Translations under genes and position numbers: made by a program
In this document: piece after piece, positions 44,512 through 55,745 of the stretch
How positions within the stretch are numbered: the stretch's first letter is position 1
How the letters are laid out: each line of letters opens with the position of its first letter
NCBI GenBank assembly: GCA_029747015.1
Contig: JAKOGI010000328.1
Location: forward strand, 1 to 64,000
DNA from: Carnegiea gigantea
Lineage: Eukaryota > Streptophyta > Magnoliopsida > Caryophyllales > Cactaceae
DNA: 64,000 nt
Direction of reading: 5' to 3'
Notes under the pieces: generated by a model
What the model saw: only the letters and a program-made list of their open reading frames with translations
What the model was told of the DNA's origin: nothing
The model's database searches: none

Positions 44512-47500
44512 ATGCCGGAGTTTCAAAGAGGGGTAACCCGCCGCCGTCCTACGGTGAAGAAATCGAATAAATCCGACCATTTGGTCGGCAATTACGTCAG
44601 AACACGCGCCGCCGTCGCCAGAGAAGCAGCCGCAGCCGCCGCTAATCCCGCGGGTGATCCGCCTAGGACGAGGTTGGCGGTGAAGAAGGAGAAGCAGAAG
44701 GTTACGACAACAGCGAAGAAGAAGAAGGTCCCGGTGATTGTTATTTCGGAGAGGCAGAGCAAGTCTGAGGAGAGAAAAGTAGAGGTGCAAGACATGTTGG
44801 GGGGTGATAGTGGTGGGTTGAGTGCCAATAAGGCTACTGGTCAAGAAGATGATAACAACAAATCCCCTTTTCCTGACAAGGTAATGGCTTTTTGATAATA
44901 CCCATGTTGTATTGTTATGATTGTATGTTGGTTTTCAATCTAAAATGGTTGTAATGAAGTAGAATTTAGCTACTAAGTTGCAATTTTTTGAACCTTTCAT
45001 TGATTAACAGGTTCAAGTTGGTGGCTCCCCTACATATAGGGTGGAGAGGAAATTGGGGAAAGGTGGGTTTGGTCAAGTGTTTGTTGGGCGCCGTGTAAAT
45101 GGTGGAACTGAAAGGACAACTGGTCCAGGGGCTATGGAGGTAATGTTTTTAGTTATGAGTATAATATAATAGCTCTTCATATTTGCATGTTGGATCTTAT
45201 TATTTTGAGAAACGAGGGCAAGCTGGCATTCGTTTGTTTGAGGAACTCTAAGTATGGTGCCACTGAATCCAAAATCATACTGATATCGATTGACACTCAA
45301 TATGTTCATCCTTATTGACACCATCTTAATGCCGGTAATGTAAATTTTCGATTCAATTATCTGTTTGTTAGGTGGCTTTGAAGTTCGAGCATAAGAACAG
45401 CAAAGGTTGCAATTATGGCCCTCCATATGAGTGGCAAGTTTACAAGTATGTATGGGATTATCAAACCACAAATTGTGTTTCAATTATTAAGAGTTTCTTT
45501 GCTGTACCGTGCCCTAATATTTCATCTTATGCAGTACGCTTGGTGGTAGCCATGGAGTACCTAAGGTGCATTATAAGGGGAAGCAAGGAGACTATTATGT
45601 TATGGTATTTCCTTTCTCCTGTTCCTCCCCCTCCTGTGTCTTAAAGCCTACTGGGGCTTGTCCAATACTGGTCACTTTTATGTAGGTCATGGATATGCTG
45701 GGACCGAGCTTATGGGATGTGTGGAACTCTTCAGGGCAGTCGTGAGTATTCTGCACTTGTATTCAATGAAGAGTACATTGTCCTTGCATTTATATTCTAA
45801 AATTTTTGAAGGCAGTGGATCTCTTGATGTAAACATAGATGTGCCAAGGTGATGGAGTTTTGTTAATTTGCTGTATGACTGGTACTTGTTGGGAGGAATG
45901 CTTGTTTGGTACCTTTGTTTTACACTGGTTTCTCTTGGCCTCGAGCTTACTACTATCCGAGTGTAGGATTATGGTCAATACAATGGTCTTGGTATCTGGC
46001 ATGTCATGTTATGTGTTTGCAGATGCATGACAATATCGTTATATCCAATATGAATATAATTTGTGCCTTCAGCTAGTCCCGGAACTTCATGACTAGATAG
46101 GACATTACTGTAGTTCTGAACTTTGTAAGTTTCACTTAATTATGTAACTTGATATACTTTTACAGTTTCAAAACAACTGGAAAGGGCATTATGATGGTAT
46201 AAAATGCACCTGGAATCCAAAAACAACATTTTGAAGGGTCAGTTGGAGTTGAGTGCATTGGAATGTATAGTCATGGTTTGACAACTCTTGTGCTTCCTAT
46301 TCTAATTTTACTGGTGCCTTGCATCACAAATTTCATTTGGGAGTCGTAAAAGGCTCTAACCACCTTTGAGCTTAGATTAAAAAAGCTTGAGGCGCAAAAA
46401 AGCGCAAGGGGTCCTAGGGCCTCGGCCGCGAGCTTCGAGGCGAACTGGCGAAGGCGCGGGCTTTTTAGACGCGAGGCGCACTTTTACTAAAAAAATGCTT
46501 GAATATCATTCAAAAACCTTATCTCTTTTGAAATCAGCTAGATAATGGTACCAAATAAATGATTTTCACCAACTACCAGAAAAAAAGAGAATCAATTAAA
46601 TACGATAAAATACAATTAAAGCATTAAACATCGCTCAATTAGATTATTATAAATTGAACTCCAAAAACATAACACATGCTGCTAGCATGCCAAGAATAGA
46701 AATATAGAGAGAGAGAGAGAGTCTGAGAGAGATAGAAAGGGAGAAAGATTAAGAAGCACAAAAAAAGCAAGGGCTCGGTACCATTGTAGCACTGGAGAAG
46801 GCACCATTTTCGACATCATTGAAGCCCCAAAAAACAAAACGAAACAAAGAAAAACCTTTTATAACTGTCCAATAATAGAGGAGGAGGATGAAGAAGGAAG
46901 TCTGAAAGACGACAGGCGAACAAAGCATCTACATGATTGTTGTCACTAGGGTTAGAGTTTTCAGCTCCAAACTCATGTTCAGTAGTAGCAATATGCTTTG
47001 TTTACTTCTATTAGCATCTTGATTGAAAGGCTTTTACAAACAAAAAGAGTGGTCGAGGCCCCTTAAAGGGTTTTTTCTTTTCCCCCCCCCAAATGGTCTA
47101 TTATGATCTATAAAGCGCCGATTTCGTGGGCTTTGGGCCTCGGTTTGAAGCCCAGAAAAGCCCAAAAAAGCGCGGGCTTTAAGAATGGGCTGAGCTTGAC
47201 CCATGCCAAGGCGCAAGAGGATGGGCTTTGGGCTTTTGTGAGCCTAGGCGCGTCCTGGGTGCGCTTTTTTAAACACAGCCTTTGAGAGCCCCTTGTGACA
47301 TTAAAGTAGATCTTTAATCAATTCGATGAGCTTAATGGCTTCATTAGCACACTCTTGTAGATGGCTACATTATTCGGGCTTAGCCCTATCCATGTTGAAG
47401 TGTTACATTAATCCTGAAAGAATTTTGTACATTCTTAGTCTATGGTAAGGATCGACTGTCCATGTCATGTTGATGGTGAAGTGTCTGACTTATGTGTTTG

Positions 47501-50500
47501 GGTCAAAATGAAGAGTGGAAGTAGCATAGGTAGATGTTGAACATGATTTTTAGAATGTTGTAGAAATAACAGTATGGTGACATATCCCTCTAAAACTATT
47601 TTAGGGTGGACCAATGATAATGTTTAATATCCAATAAAGAATTAGGGTATTATGGTGATTCCATTGTGGGACTTGCTATAATGGTGTAAAAAGCAATCTA
47701 AACTGCCCAGAATGGTTTTGAAACACCTTAAAATTCTTTTAGGTGCCAGAAGGGCACATTGTCAATGTTTAACTACCTTGCGAACAATTTTCCAAAGATC
47801 CCAACAACTCGTGTGTCTAAGTCTTCATTTTAGGGCCCAAAGAGGCCTTTACTATGGCTCTGAAGTCTCTTAGGCCATTCTAGCCGTCAAAGAATATCAA
47901 TGAGCTAATATTAACTGTTAGCTTTTCTGTACCGTTAATTACTGTTAGATAATGTAACTTTCTATTCTAACACTTACTGATTTTTTTTTTTAAAAAAAAT
48001 ATCGTTGCCTGCGTTGATTTATCATTTGATGTATTTGCAGGATGTCGGTTGAAATGGTTGCTTGCATTGCAGTTGAATCATTATCAATCCTTGAGAAGAT
48101 GCATTCTAAGGGGTATATAGAGGAATTTTGTTGCGAAGTTCTGTTTATTAAGGAGATGGCTGTTTTGAGTTACTGATAATTGGTTCCTGAAATTAAGTTC
48201 TGCTACATGAATTCTCATATCTCAATTATATTATTCCATGTCTTGCTTCAACACAGTTATGTGCATGGAGATGTGAAACCGGAAAACTTTTTACTTGGTC
48301 AGCCATCTACTGCACAGGAGAAAAAATTGTTTCTTGTTGACCTTGGGCTAGGTGATTTCCTTCGTCTGACTCGTTTAATCGTTTTAGATGCTGAGATCAT
48401 GTTCTTCCCTTAATATTTCTGGTATAATCTTGCAGCGACAAAATGGAGGGATACTTCTAGTGGGCATCACGTCGAATACGATCAACGCCCTGATATGTTC
48501 AGGTTACATAGCACATTATATCCTGTTGTCGTACCGTTTGCATTCGGTGTTGTATTCTCATACCAATACAATGATGTAAAATCTGGCAGAGGAACAGTTC
48601 GATATGCAAGTGCTCATGCTCACCTTGGTAGAACAGCTAGCAGGAGAGATGACTTAGAATCCCTTGCATATACTCTTATTTTCCTTCTCAAAGGCAGGTT
48701 GCCTTGGCAAGGCTATCAGGTGCACCTATATTACTGCAATTGCTTCTGTGTTATCATCATGAATTCATTGTTATCAACAATCCATAACTATGCTCTCCTT
48801 TGATTATTTTACTTTTAAGGGTGATAACAAGTCATTCCTCGTCTGCAAGAAAAAGATGGGAACCTCTCCTGATGCTTTGTGTTGTTTCTGTCCACCGCCT
48901 CTGAAACAATTTGTTGAAATAGTTGTGAATATGAAATTTGATGAAGAACCCAACTACTCTAAATTGATATCTCTATTTGATGGATTGATCGGTCCAAATC
49001 CATCTATAAGGCCAATAAACACTGATGGTGCTCAGAAGGTGAATATGACCCCCTTGAAATGTATCTTTGCCTGCCTTCTTTAAATTTCTTATTGATTACC
49101 GGGTTTACTTGATTATCATTTTTGTTTGTGTGCTAGATCATTTATCAAGTTGGGCAAAAACGAGGGAGGCTAAATGTTGATGAAGAAGATGATGGGCAAC
49201 TCAGAAAGAAGGTCCGGCTAGGAGTTCCAGCTACACAATGGATTTCTGTTTATAATGCTAGAACACCTATGAAGCAGAGGTACATTTGCGCAGTAGTTGA
49301 AGGAAGAACTTGTTATTCATGTTATGAATTTTTAATCATCGAGGTGGCATATTTTTGACGCATTAGGATTGTTTTACATTCATGCGTGCGAGCACATGCT
49401 TTTCTGTCTCTGCTTTGAATTATGTTTGTTCTGTATGTGTGCTGTGCTGGAAATTTAGAATTATGCATGTGCTGGAAATTTAGAATTATGCATGCCATAG
49501 TAAGCAGATATCACATGCCTCTTTCTTTTACGTGTCCTTGCTAATTGTGGTTAAATATAGATGATCATACTTCAGAACCCAGGTGTCTTTGCCCTCCATA
49601 TGTCAATGTGCTTAGAGCTAGTTTGTACCTCTGCGAATTATTAGTTTGGTGTGGCTTGCATAGAGACTCTCTGGTGGTGTTACGTTGAATTGGAGTGCAA
49701 CTTCCGGGTGTATTTTGGGACAACTCTATTCGTTTAAGGATCAGATGTGTACTTCCTTCAAACTTGTGTCAGGAACTGTAACTACCAGACTTCATTGTTC
49801 CTATGATAGTAGCTGAGAAGACTGCAGTTTGATAGGTGTTTTATTTTCATGATGAATATTTGTATCTTATGAAGTTTCCATCGGCCTTGATTCATGATAG
49901 TTCCCTACCAAAAAAAGAATTATGTTTGAAATTTCAGTTTTCTAACCAATGAGTGCACTATTCAGTTGATCAAAAAGTACATTATTTAGTCAGAATTCAC
50001 TCTTCTGTCCTGGGAAACTCAATGGGTGGGTTTTAGGAGGCAAAACATCCAAGTGTGGCCCTGTATGTGGGACCCAGAGTTTCTGGGAGCTTGGATTAGT
50101 CGCTTGCAAGCAAGTTTGAGCAGCTGGTGGTTATTCTGGCAGAAGTGGCCCCCTTTTTCCAGTTGTTGAACTCATTCTGGGGAGAACACCTGCTTGGGTG
50201 GACATATGGCTTTCTCAGGGTTTTCTCCAGCTAATGGTGTTGCTCTTGCCTGGTTACGGGCCTTCCTAGGCCAAGGATGAGTGTCTGGGCCATTGGCATG
50301 TGCCTCCCCTGGGCCTTGGTCCACAAATGTTCGACCTGTAAAATTTATTCTTTTCCTATTGTCCTTATCTTTAATTTGTGGTTTTTTTCTTTTTGGATCT
50401 TGCTCTGAATGGCTGTTATAAATGTGAAACTAGTTCATGGATATTGCCAGATGTCTCCTTGTACATTGCTATGAATTTATGCGTTCTGAAGCCTGCCTGT

Positions 50501-52438
50501 CTCCGTGGAAACTAGCATGGACCTCTCAGTTTTGAGAGAGTCATCATTGCTGCCTAGTAGTTCTGGCGTCTTATGAGAGTTGTTCTATTCTTTATTATAG
50601 GTACCACTACAATGTTGCTGATGCTCGATTGCCACAGCATGTGGAGAGAGGGAATGCCGATGGCCTACTGATAAGCTCTGTGGCATCTTGTTCCAACCTA
50701 TGGGCATTGATCATGGATGCTGGAACGGGCTTCACGGCTCAAATTTATGAATTATCACCTCATTTCTTGCACAAGGTGGGATTTCTCGTGCAACATACTT
50801 GTTTGTCTTTGGTTTTTTGAGGTAGTATATGGAAGGAAAGGAATTGGCAGTTTCTTTGAGGGTAAAGTTGTCTGATCAAGAGTCCAAACTTACGTTTTTG
50901 AGAATTTGGTATAGCTGAAGTGTGGTTAGTTGGAATGATGTTTGACATTGTTTTCAACTCGGTAATGACAAAAACACCCACTATAGGTCCTGCTTTTGCG
51001 GGTTTGGGGAGATCCAACTATAGGTAGTCTTATCCATACAAGCATTCTTGCAAGCTCAAAGTCCAATTTTGTAGATCAAATAATTGATGAGAGCTTTAGG
51101 GTGTGATGATTTTGCTCCTGCCTCTTTTTATACACCGGGAGACGTCTATTTGGTTCCTTGTAACATCACATTTTTATCATTCTAACAAGAAATATGCTTT
51201 TGTTGTTTATTTCTATTTTCTTGAAAATTGACCTCTTGTTGAATTTTATGCCCAAACCTTTCAGGAGTGGATCATGGAACAATGGGAGAAGAATTATTAC
51301 ATTAGTTCTGTTGCCGGTGCAGCCAATGGTAGCTCCCTTGTTGTGATGTCTAAAGGTTGGTCATCAAACGATGCTTTAATGTTTGATGCGATAAAAAGCT
51401 CTCACTAAGAAAGGGCGGTTTCTGGTACATGTAGAGTGGGGGCAGAAGGCAAGTATCGTCTTAGCTGTGTAGTTAATTAGACATGACTTTTGATGTTTCC
51501 CTTAACCAATCTTCTTGGGGCTCTTTTTGTTGGTAAATCTATTTTTATTAACTTCTACTAACTTCTACCCTGGGCAACTTCTACTAACTTCTATAAATCT
51601 TACAAAAAATTCTGATCATTTTCAACTCTAATCAATCTTTTCCAACTCTTAACGAACTTCTACCAATTTTTGCCAATCTCCTTCAAAGTTTCTTACAAAG
51701 AACTCGCAACTTCTACCAACTTCTTTCAATCTTTCCCAATTTTAACCAACTCTTATCAATTATTACAAAAAAACCAACTTCTACCATCTTTTACCCATTT
51801 CTACCAATATTTATCAACTTCACCTATTTACCAATCCCTTTTTTCCAACGAAAAGAACAGCCCTTAGTAAGTCCCCTCTCCTTTTTTTTTGGGAGGGGGG
51901 GGGGGGGGGGTTAACTCTCCTTGATCAACTCATGAGTCATAGTAAGTTACAAGGTATAAACATCGAGAATATGTTCTTTGAACTTTAGTGAATACTTGCT
52001 TTATGCACTTGAGTTACCAGTATGTTTGAGACATGGGTACCAAACTAGTGCTGTGAAAGACTGATCTGACACGATAACCTGATCCGAACCCGACTTGAAG
52101 TTACCGAGAGCAACCCGAACCCGACACGAACCTCACCGATTTCAACCCAAAGTTGACCAATCAACAACTTAATAATGGATATTCGTAAACATCTTTTGGA
52201 CTTGATGGATTCTCATTTGATTATTGATTTGCCCCAAACCTGTGGTATTAGTTGGTGATTCACGCTTTGCCTAGTGTCTGTTAATACTAAGTTATGGCAG
52301 AAGTCCTATTATTTCGTTTATTTATTTTGGTCGCTTTGGTGAGTGATTGATTTTAATCCTTGTACATTTATATGTATACACACGCGCGCGCACACACACA
52401 GATATATATAGATATAGATATGTATACATACATATACA

Positions 52439-52469
<31 letters not shown>

Positions 52470-54880
52470 ATGTATATATGTGTGTGTGTGTGCGTGTGCG
52501 CGCGCGTGTGCGTGCGCGCGCGCGTGGGTGGGCGGGCGGGCGGGCGGGCGTGCGTGCGTGTGCGGGGGTGGGGGTGGGGGGGTGGGTGTGTGCGCGAGCG
52601 CGGGCGCGGGCGCGTGGGTGTGGGTCTGTGTGTGTGGGGGTGTGTGTGTGTGTGTGTGTGTGTGTGGCGGTGCTGACTTCTTGGGCTGCGCGCGTGGGTG
52701 TGCGTGTGTGTGGGTGTGTGGGGGGGGGGGTGTGTGTGTGTGGCGGTGCTGACTTCTTGGGCTGCTGAATTTGTCTGTTCTCCGGACCTTCTTTACTCTA
52801 TTGAGATTTGAGAAACTGCTCCTTGACTGTTCCAGTCTTTGGGCTTGAGCTAGGGATAGTGTCTTGGGGAGTGGGAAGAGTTGGTTTGAGCTGCTATCAG
52901 TAGAAATTCGTTATGACACTGTCATAATAAATGAGAATTGTACCCTGACCCTTAAGGTCAGAGGTAGGGTCATAGGGAGCTTGAAGAACATGGATAGCAC
53001 ATGTCCTCAAGATTCTTCTTAAGATAAGGTTTTTCTTTGCCCTGTGATATCATTTTACATGCTGAGCCTATTTTCATTCGAAAGGTCTCCACACTGTAAG
53101 TTTTGAGGACTAACATGAATCTGTGGTTGTTTGGCTCCTTTCTGCTCATATCGGTAAATGAACGAGGTGCCCAGTGGGATATCCAGGCTTGAGATACTTT
53201 CTTGTGGTGTTTGTGCTTTGTACTGAATTGATGACCTTTTGTCACAGGTACGCAATACACTCAACAGTCGTATAAAGTAAGTGATGCTTTTCCATTCAAG
53301 TGGATAAACAAGAAATGGAGAGAAGGATTCTATGTGACCTCAATGGCAACTGCTGGACCCAGATGGGGTGTTGTCATGTCTCGTAATGCTGGTTTCAGTG
53401 ATCAGGTATGATGTCTGGATCTGAAATTATACCATGGGTTTTCGATGCTTTGCTTAATGTTCATTTTGAGCTCTCAGGTGAAGTATGTGGTCATTGTTCT
53501 TTGGATTCATACATGTGCGGAGTATTTATCTCTTTTGTAAGTTGGCTTCATGCTCAGGCAGCCCATTGGATGATCATACCTGCTAATCTGACTGCTATGT
53601 TCACATGTATTTCAGCATCATGTTAACACTCGCCTGCTCCTGTATCATGAAAAATTAGTTGTCGTCCTGATGTCTGAAGATCAATGTAATATAGCCATTT
53701 ATGCTGATGGTTTCATTAGTTGGTTCTTTCTATGGTGCTTTTGAAATGGGAAGGACCGGACGGTGCCTTCCTGTTGGGTCTTACCACCAGAAATCTTGCC
53801 TAGGAATGCATTTTTAAATTAAAATGCAGTATAGCTTTCTGTTTTTTCAGTGACTGATTTCTTTTTGTTCTTTTTTTAAAGATTGATTGCCCAGTAGTGC
53901 CATGGTACCACTGCCTCCGAACCTAGGATCGCTTCAGTTTATTTCACTGATTACTTTCTTACGTTCTCATATCATCTAGGGTTGAGTTTCTTCTGGTTTT
54001 ATATGTAGAGATGTAAAGCTAATATGCCAGTTTTCATTGAGATACTTTTTCATTTATCTGTATGTTATTTAAGCGGGTAAATGGAATTTGTTTTTCATTT
54101 TTCTGTACGTCATCTATTTTAACAGGTTGTGGAGCTAGATTTTCTATATCCAAGCGAGGGTATTCACAGGCGTTGGGATGGTGGCTACAGAATAACCTCA
54201 ACAGCAGCTAATCTGGACCAAGCTGCGCTCATCTTAAGCGTGCCAAAACGCAGGCCTGGCGATGAAACTCAGGAAACATTGAGGACCTCACAATTTCCAA
54301 GCACACATGTGAAGGTAATTTTGCATATTAGGACTTAGGAGTGTAGAGAAAATGTGTAGCCCCCCCCCCCCCCCCCCAAAAAAAACAAAAAAAAGTGGAA
54401 AAAGAAAGAAACAAGGAAATCTGCTTTTAGGCTGTGATGCCCTTTATGATTGAAAGGGTGGGAATTATTTGTCCTGTGGATGAAATGTTTTCCTGTGATT
54501 CCCTTACCCCTTTGAGGATAGTCGCATACAACAAAAATTCCCTTAATACTATCGAAGTAGATGCTTCATTTCCGAAGTAGCCAATGTCACTTGAGATGAG
54601 CTACCTTTTTGGGGACCGTGTAGCCCAACAGCCATTTCCTCAGCATGAGACAGTCACTTAAAACAAGCTCAACCGCAATCCTACCCAAATATGCCACAAA
54701 TGATGTTAATGATGCTTGCTTTTTGATTGGCACTGCAACAAATAAGATGTGATGCATGGATTTTCTCAAAACTATGGGTATATTGTCTCTTGTCTCTGAT
54801 GACCTTTGACAACTTTGCAGGAAAAATGGGCGAAGAATCTGTATCTTGCGTGCTTGTGCTATGGACGAACTGTCTCGTGA
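44512..54880 (+). CDS. MLK: MUT9-like / AEL casein-kinase-I-type protein kinase (16 exons)
   Basis: Nuclear Ser/Thr kinases of this plant family (MLK, AEL, PPK) phosphorylate histone H3 and light, clock and hormone regulators. Exons: 44512-44880, 45011-45139, 45372-45445, 45535-45604, 45686-45741, 48041-48112, 48257-48351, 48436-48502, 48590-48719, 48820-49038, 49137-49279, 50601-50775, 51265-51355, 53248-53405, 54126-54314, 54821-54880. They join in frame to 698 codons. Basic, alanine-rich N-terminus with nuclear-signal-like KKEKQK and KKKK runs (1-123); glycine loop GKGGFGQVF (about 139-147); VAIK-type lysine in VALKF (about 170); catalytic loop HGDVKPENF (about 260-268), with HGD where most kinases have HRD; DLG in place of DFG (about 285-287); then the long C-terminal region ([43 protein letters not shown]) special to this family. 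The ATG at 44512 is the first in a good frame. Intron 5 is 2.3 kb and holds a hAT MITE. It converges on the MTP gene. The exact paralogue (MLK1-4) is not resolved. Confidence 0.94.
46371..47278. mobile_element. hAT MITE inside kinase intron 5 (908 bp)
   Basis: The ends CTTAGATTAAAAAAGC and, in reverse complement, CTGTGTTTAAAAAAGC match at 13 of 16 positions. An exact 8-bp duplication CCTTTGAG flanks it (46363-46370 and 47279-47286), typical of hAT. The subterminal regions are unusually GC-rich for this window (GCGCAAAAAAGCGC, GGCGCG, GGGCTTT words); the interior is AT-rich with a GA microsatellite near 46709. No coding capacity. It sits in an intron and is presumably spliced out. Confidence 0.85.
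47580..47890. repeat. Dispersed copy of the NOA1-region 310-bp repeat
   Basis: Words in the same order as the array at 62.4-64.0 kb: TATTATGGTGATTCC, then CCAGAAGGGCACATTGTCAATG, then TTTTCCAAAGATCCCAA. Similarity is moderate and was judged by eye. It lies in kinase intron 5, just after the hAT MITE. Confidence 0.55.
49444..49495. repeat. 26-bp tandem duplication in kinase intron 11
   Basis: Two perfect copies of a unit containing GCTGGAAATTTAGAATTATGCAT, side by side. Confidence 0.85.
51518..51863. mobile_element. MITE in kinase intron 13
   Basis: The left end GGGCTCTTTTTGTTGG pairs with the reverse complement of the right end, GGGCTGTTCTTTTCGTTGG, apart from a short gap. The interior is a run of CAACTTCTACCAA-like words, about 330 bases long and pyrimidine-rich. 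The ends resemble those at 2961-3189 (GGCTCTGTTCTTTTT). No clear target-site duplication. Confidence 0.55.
52376..52765. repeat. Compound microsatellite in kinase intron 13
   Basis: Successive blocks of (AC/CG)n, (ATAC)n, (TG)n, (GCGT)n, (GGGC)n and (GTGTGG)n across nearly 400 bases. A unit of about 31 bases, TGTGTGGCGGTGCTGACTTC plus following bases, occurs twice (about 52659 and 52735). The alternating purine-pyrimidine tracts could adopt Z-DNA. Open frames through it are artefacts of the repeat. Confidence 0.9.
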
Positions 54881-55745
54881 TTTCTATGTACTTTAGCAGC
54901 TTGTAACTCAAAAACTAGTGTGCCCATTGCTGAGGCTTTCTCATCTCCGAGGCCCTCTTGGTATGTAAGAAATGGAGCAAAAACACAGGGAGCCAAAATT
55001 GTGATTGGGAAAATTTGTTCCCTGCATAATTATGTATAAAAAGATGTTCCTAGTCCTACCAATGTTGTATCCCTATTTATGACCGCCTGTTGCCCCTTCA
55101 AACCTGGAAAGTGTTTATAGAATGATGCTATTTTGATCGTAAGCTTCCCTGGTATATGCCTGCAAATGAGTCTTGATTTATGCATTTTATTGAGCGTAAT
55201 TCAGGTGGCATTCAGCAGTTGCCCATTTCCCCCCTCCTGCGCCCCCCCCCCCCCCCCCCCCCAAACAAGAAAACAGAATTGTATGGGCTAAGTGTTGAGT
55301 TTGATGGCAGCAGAGTTGGCGCACACCACTAACTACACAGGCAAACCTAGTTCCACATTGGTAGGTTGACCATTTTCCGGACTGCTAAAACAATGCAGAG
55401 AACAGCGAGATTTCTGAAATCCTATTCATCTGGATGCAACAAAAATGTTACAAGCATTTTTGTTTTGTTAAAGGAATTGGCACCCTATGTTCTGGAATCA
55501 GTCAAAAATTTTAAAGGCAAACTTGGTCCCAAAGCATAAGGCATCATTAAAACCTTTGTTTCTACTTCAGTATATTGGGCTCGTGATATGAATACTCAAT
55601 CTCCCTTCGATGATCCTATCTGTCATAAGGACTTACATATTGAGTGCGATAATATCAAAGCCGAAAACCCACCACAAAGACGGCAAAATTTAAGTTACAA
55701 ACAGGATCATTCAGAATATCAAAGGGTACATGAACGAGCTCAAAG
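54881..55745. other. Region between two convergent genes
   Basis: Probable 3' UTRs and terminators of the kinase (plus) and MTP (minus) genes. The only notable structure is a run of about 20 or more cytosines near 55242-55262. No coding region. Confidence 0.6.

Noticed and set aside
44392..44844. A 150-codon minus-strand frame opposite kinase exon 1
   Set aside because: It is the shadow of the plus-strand coding exon: leucine/arginine-rich composition with no domain.
52347..52768. Three overlapping open frames of 96-130 codons rich in C, V, R and G
   Set aside because: They are by-products of the GT/GC microsatellite, lack any domain, and lie in an intron of the kinase gene.
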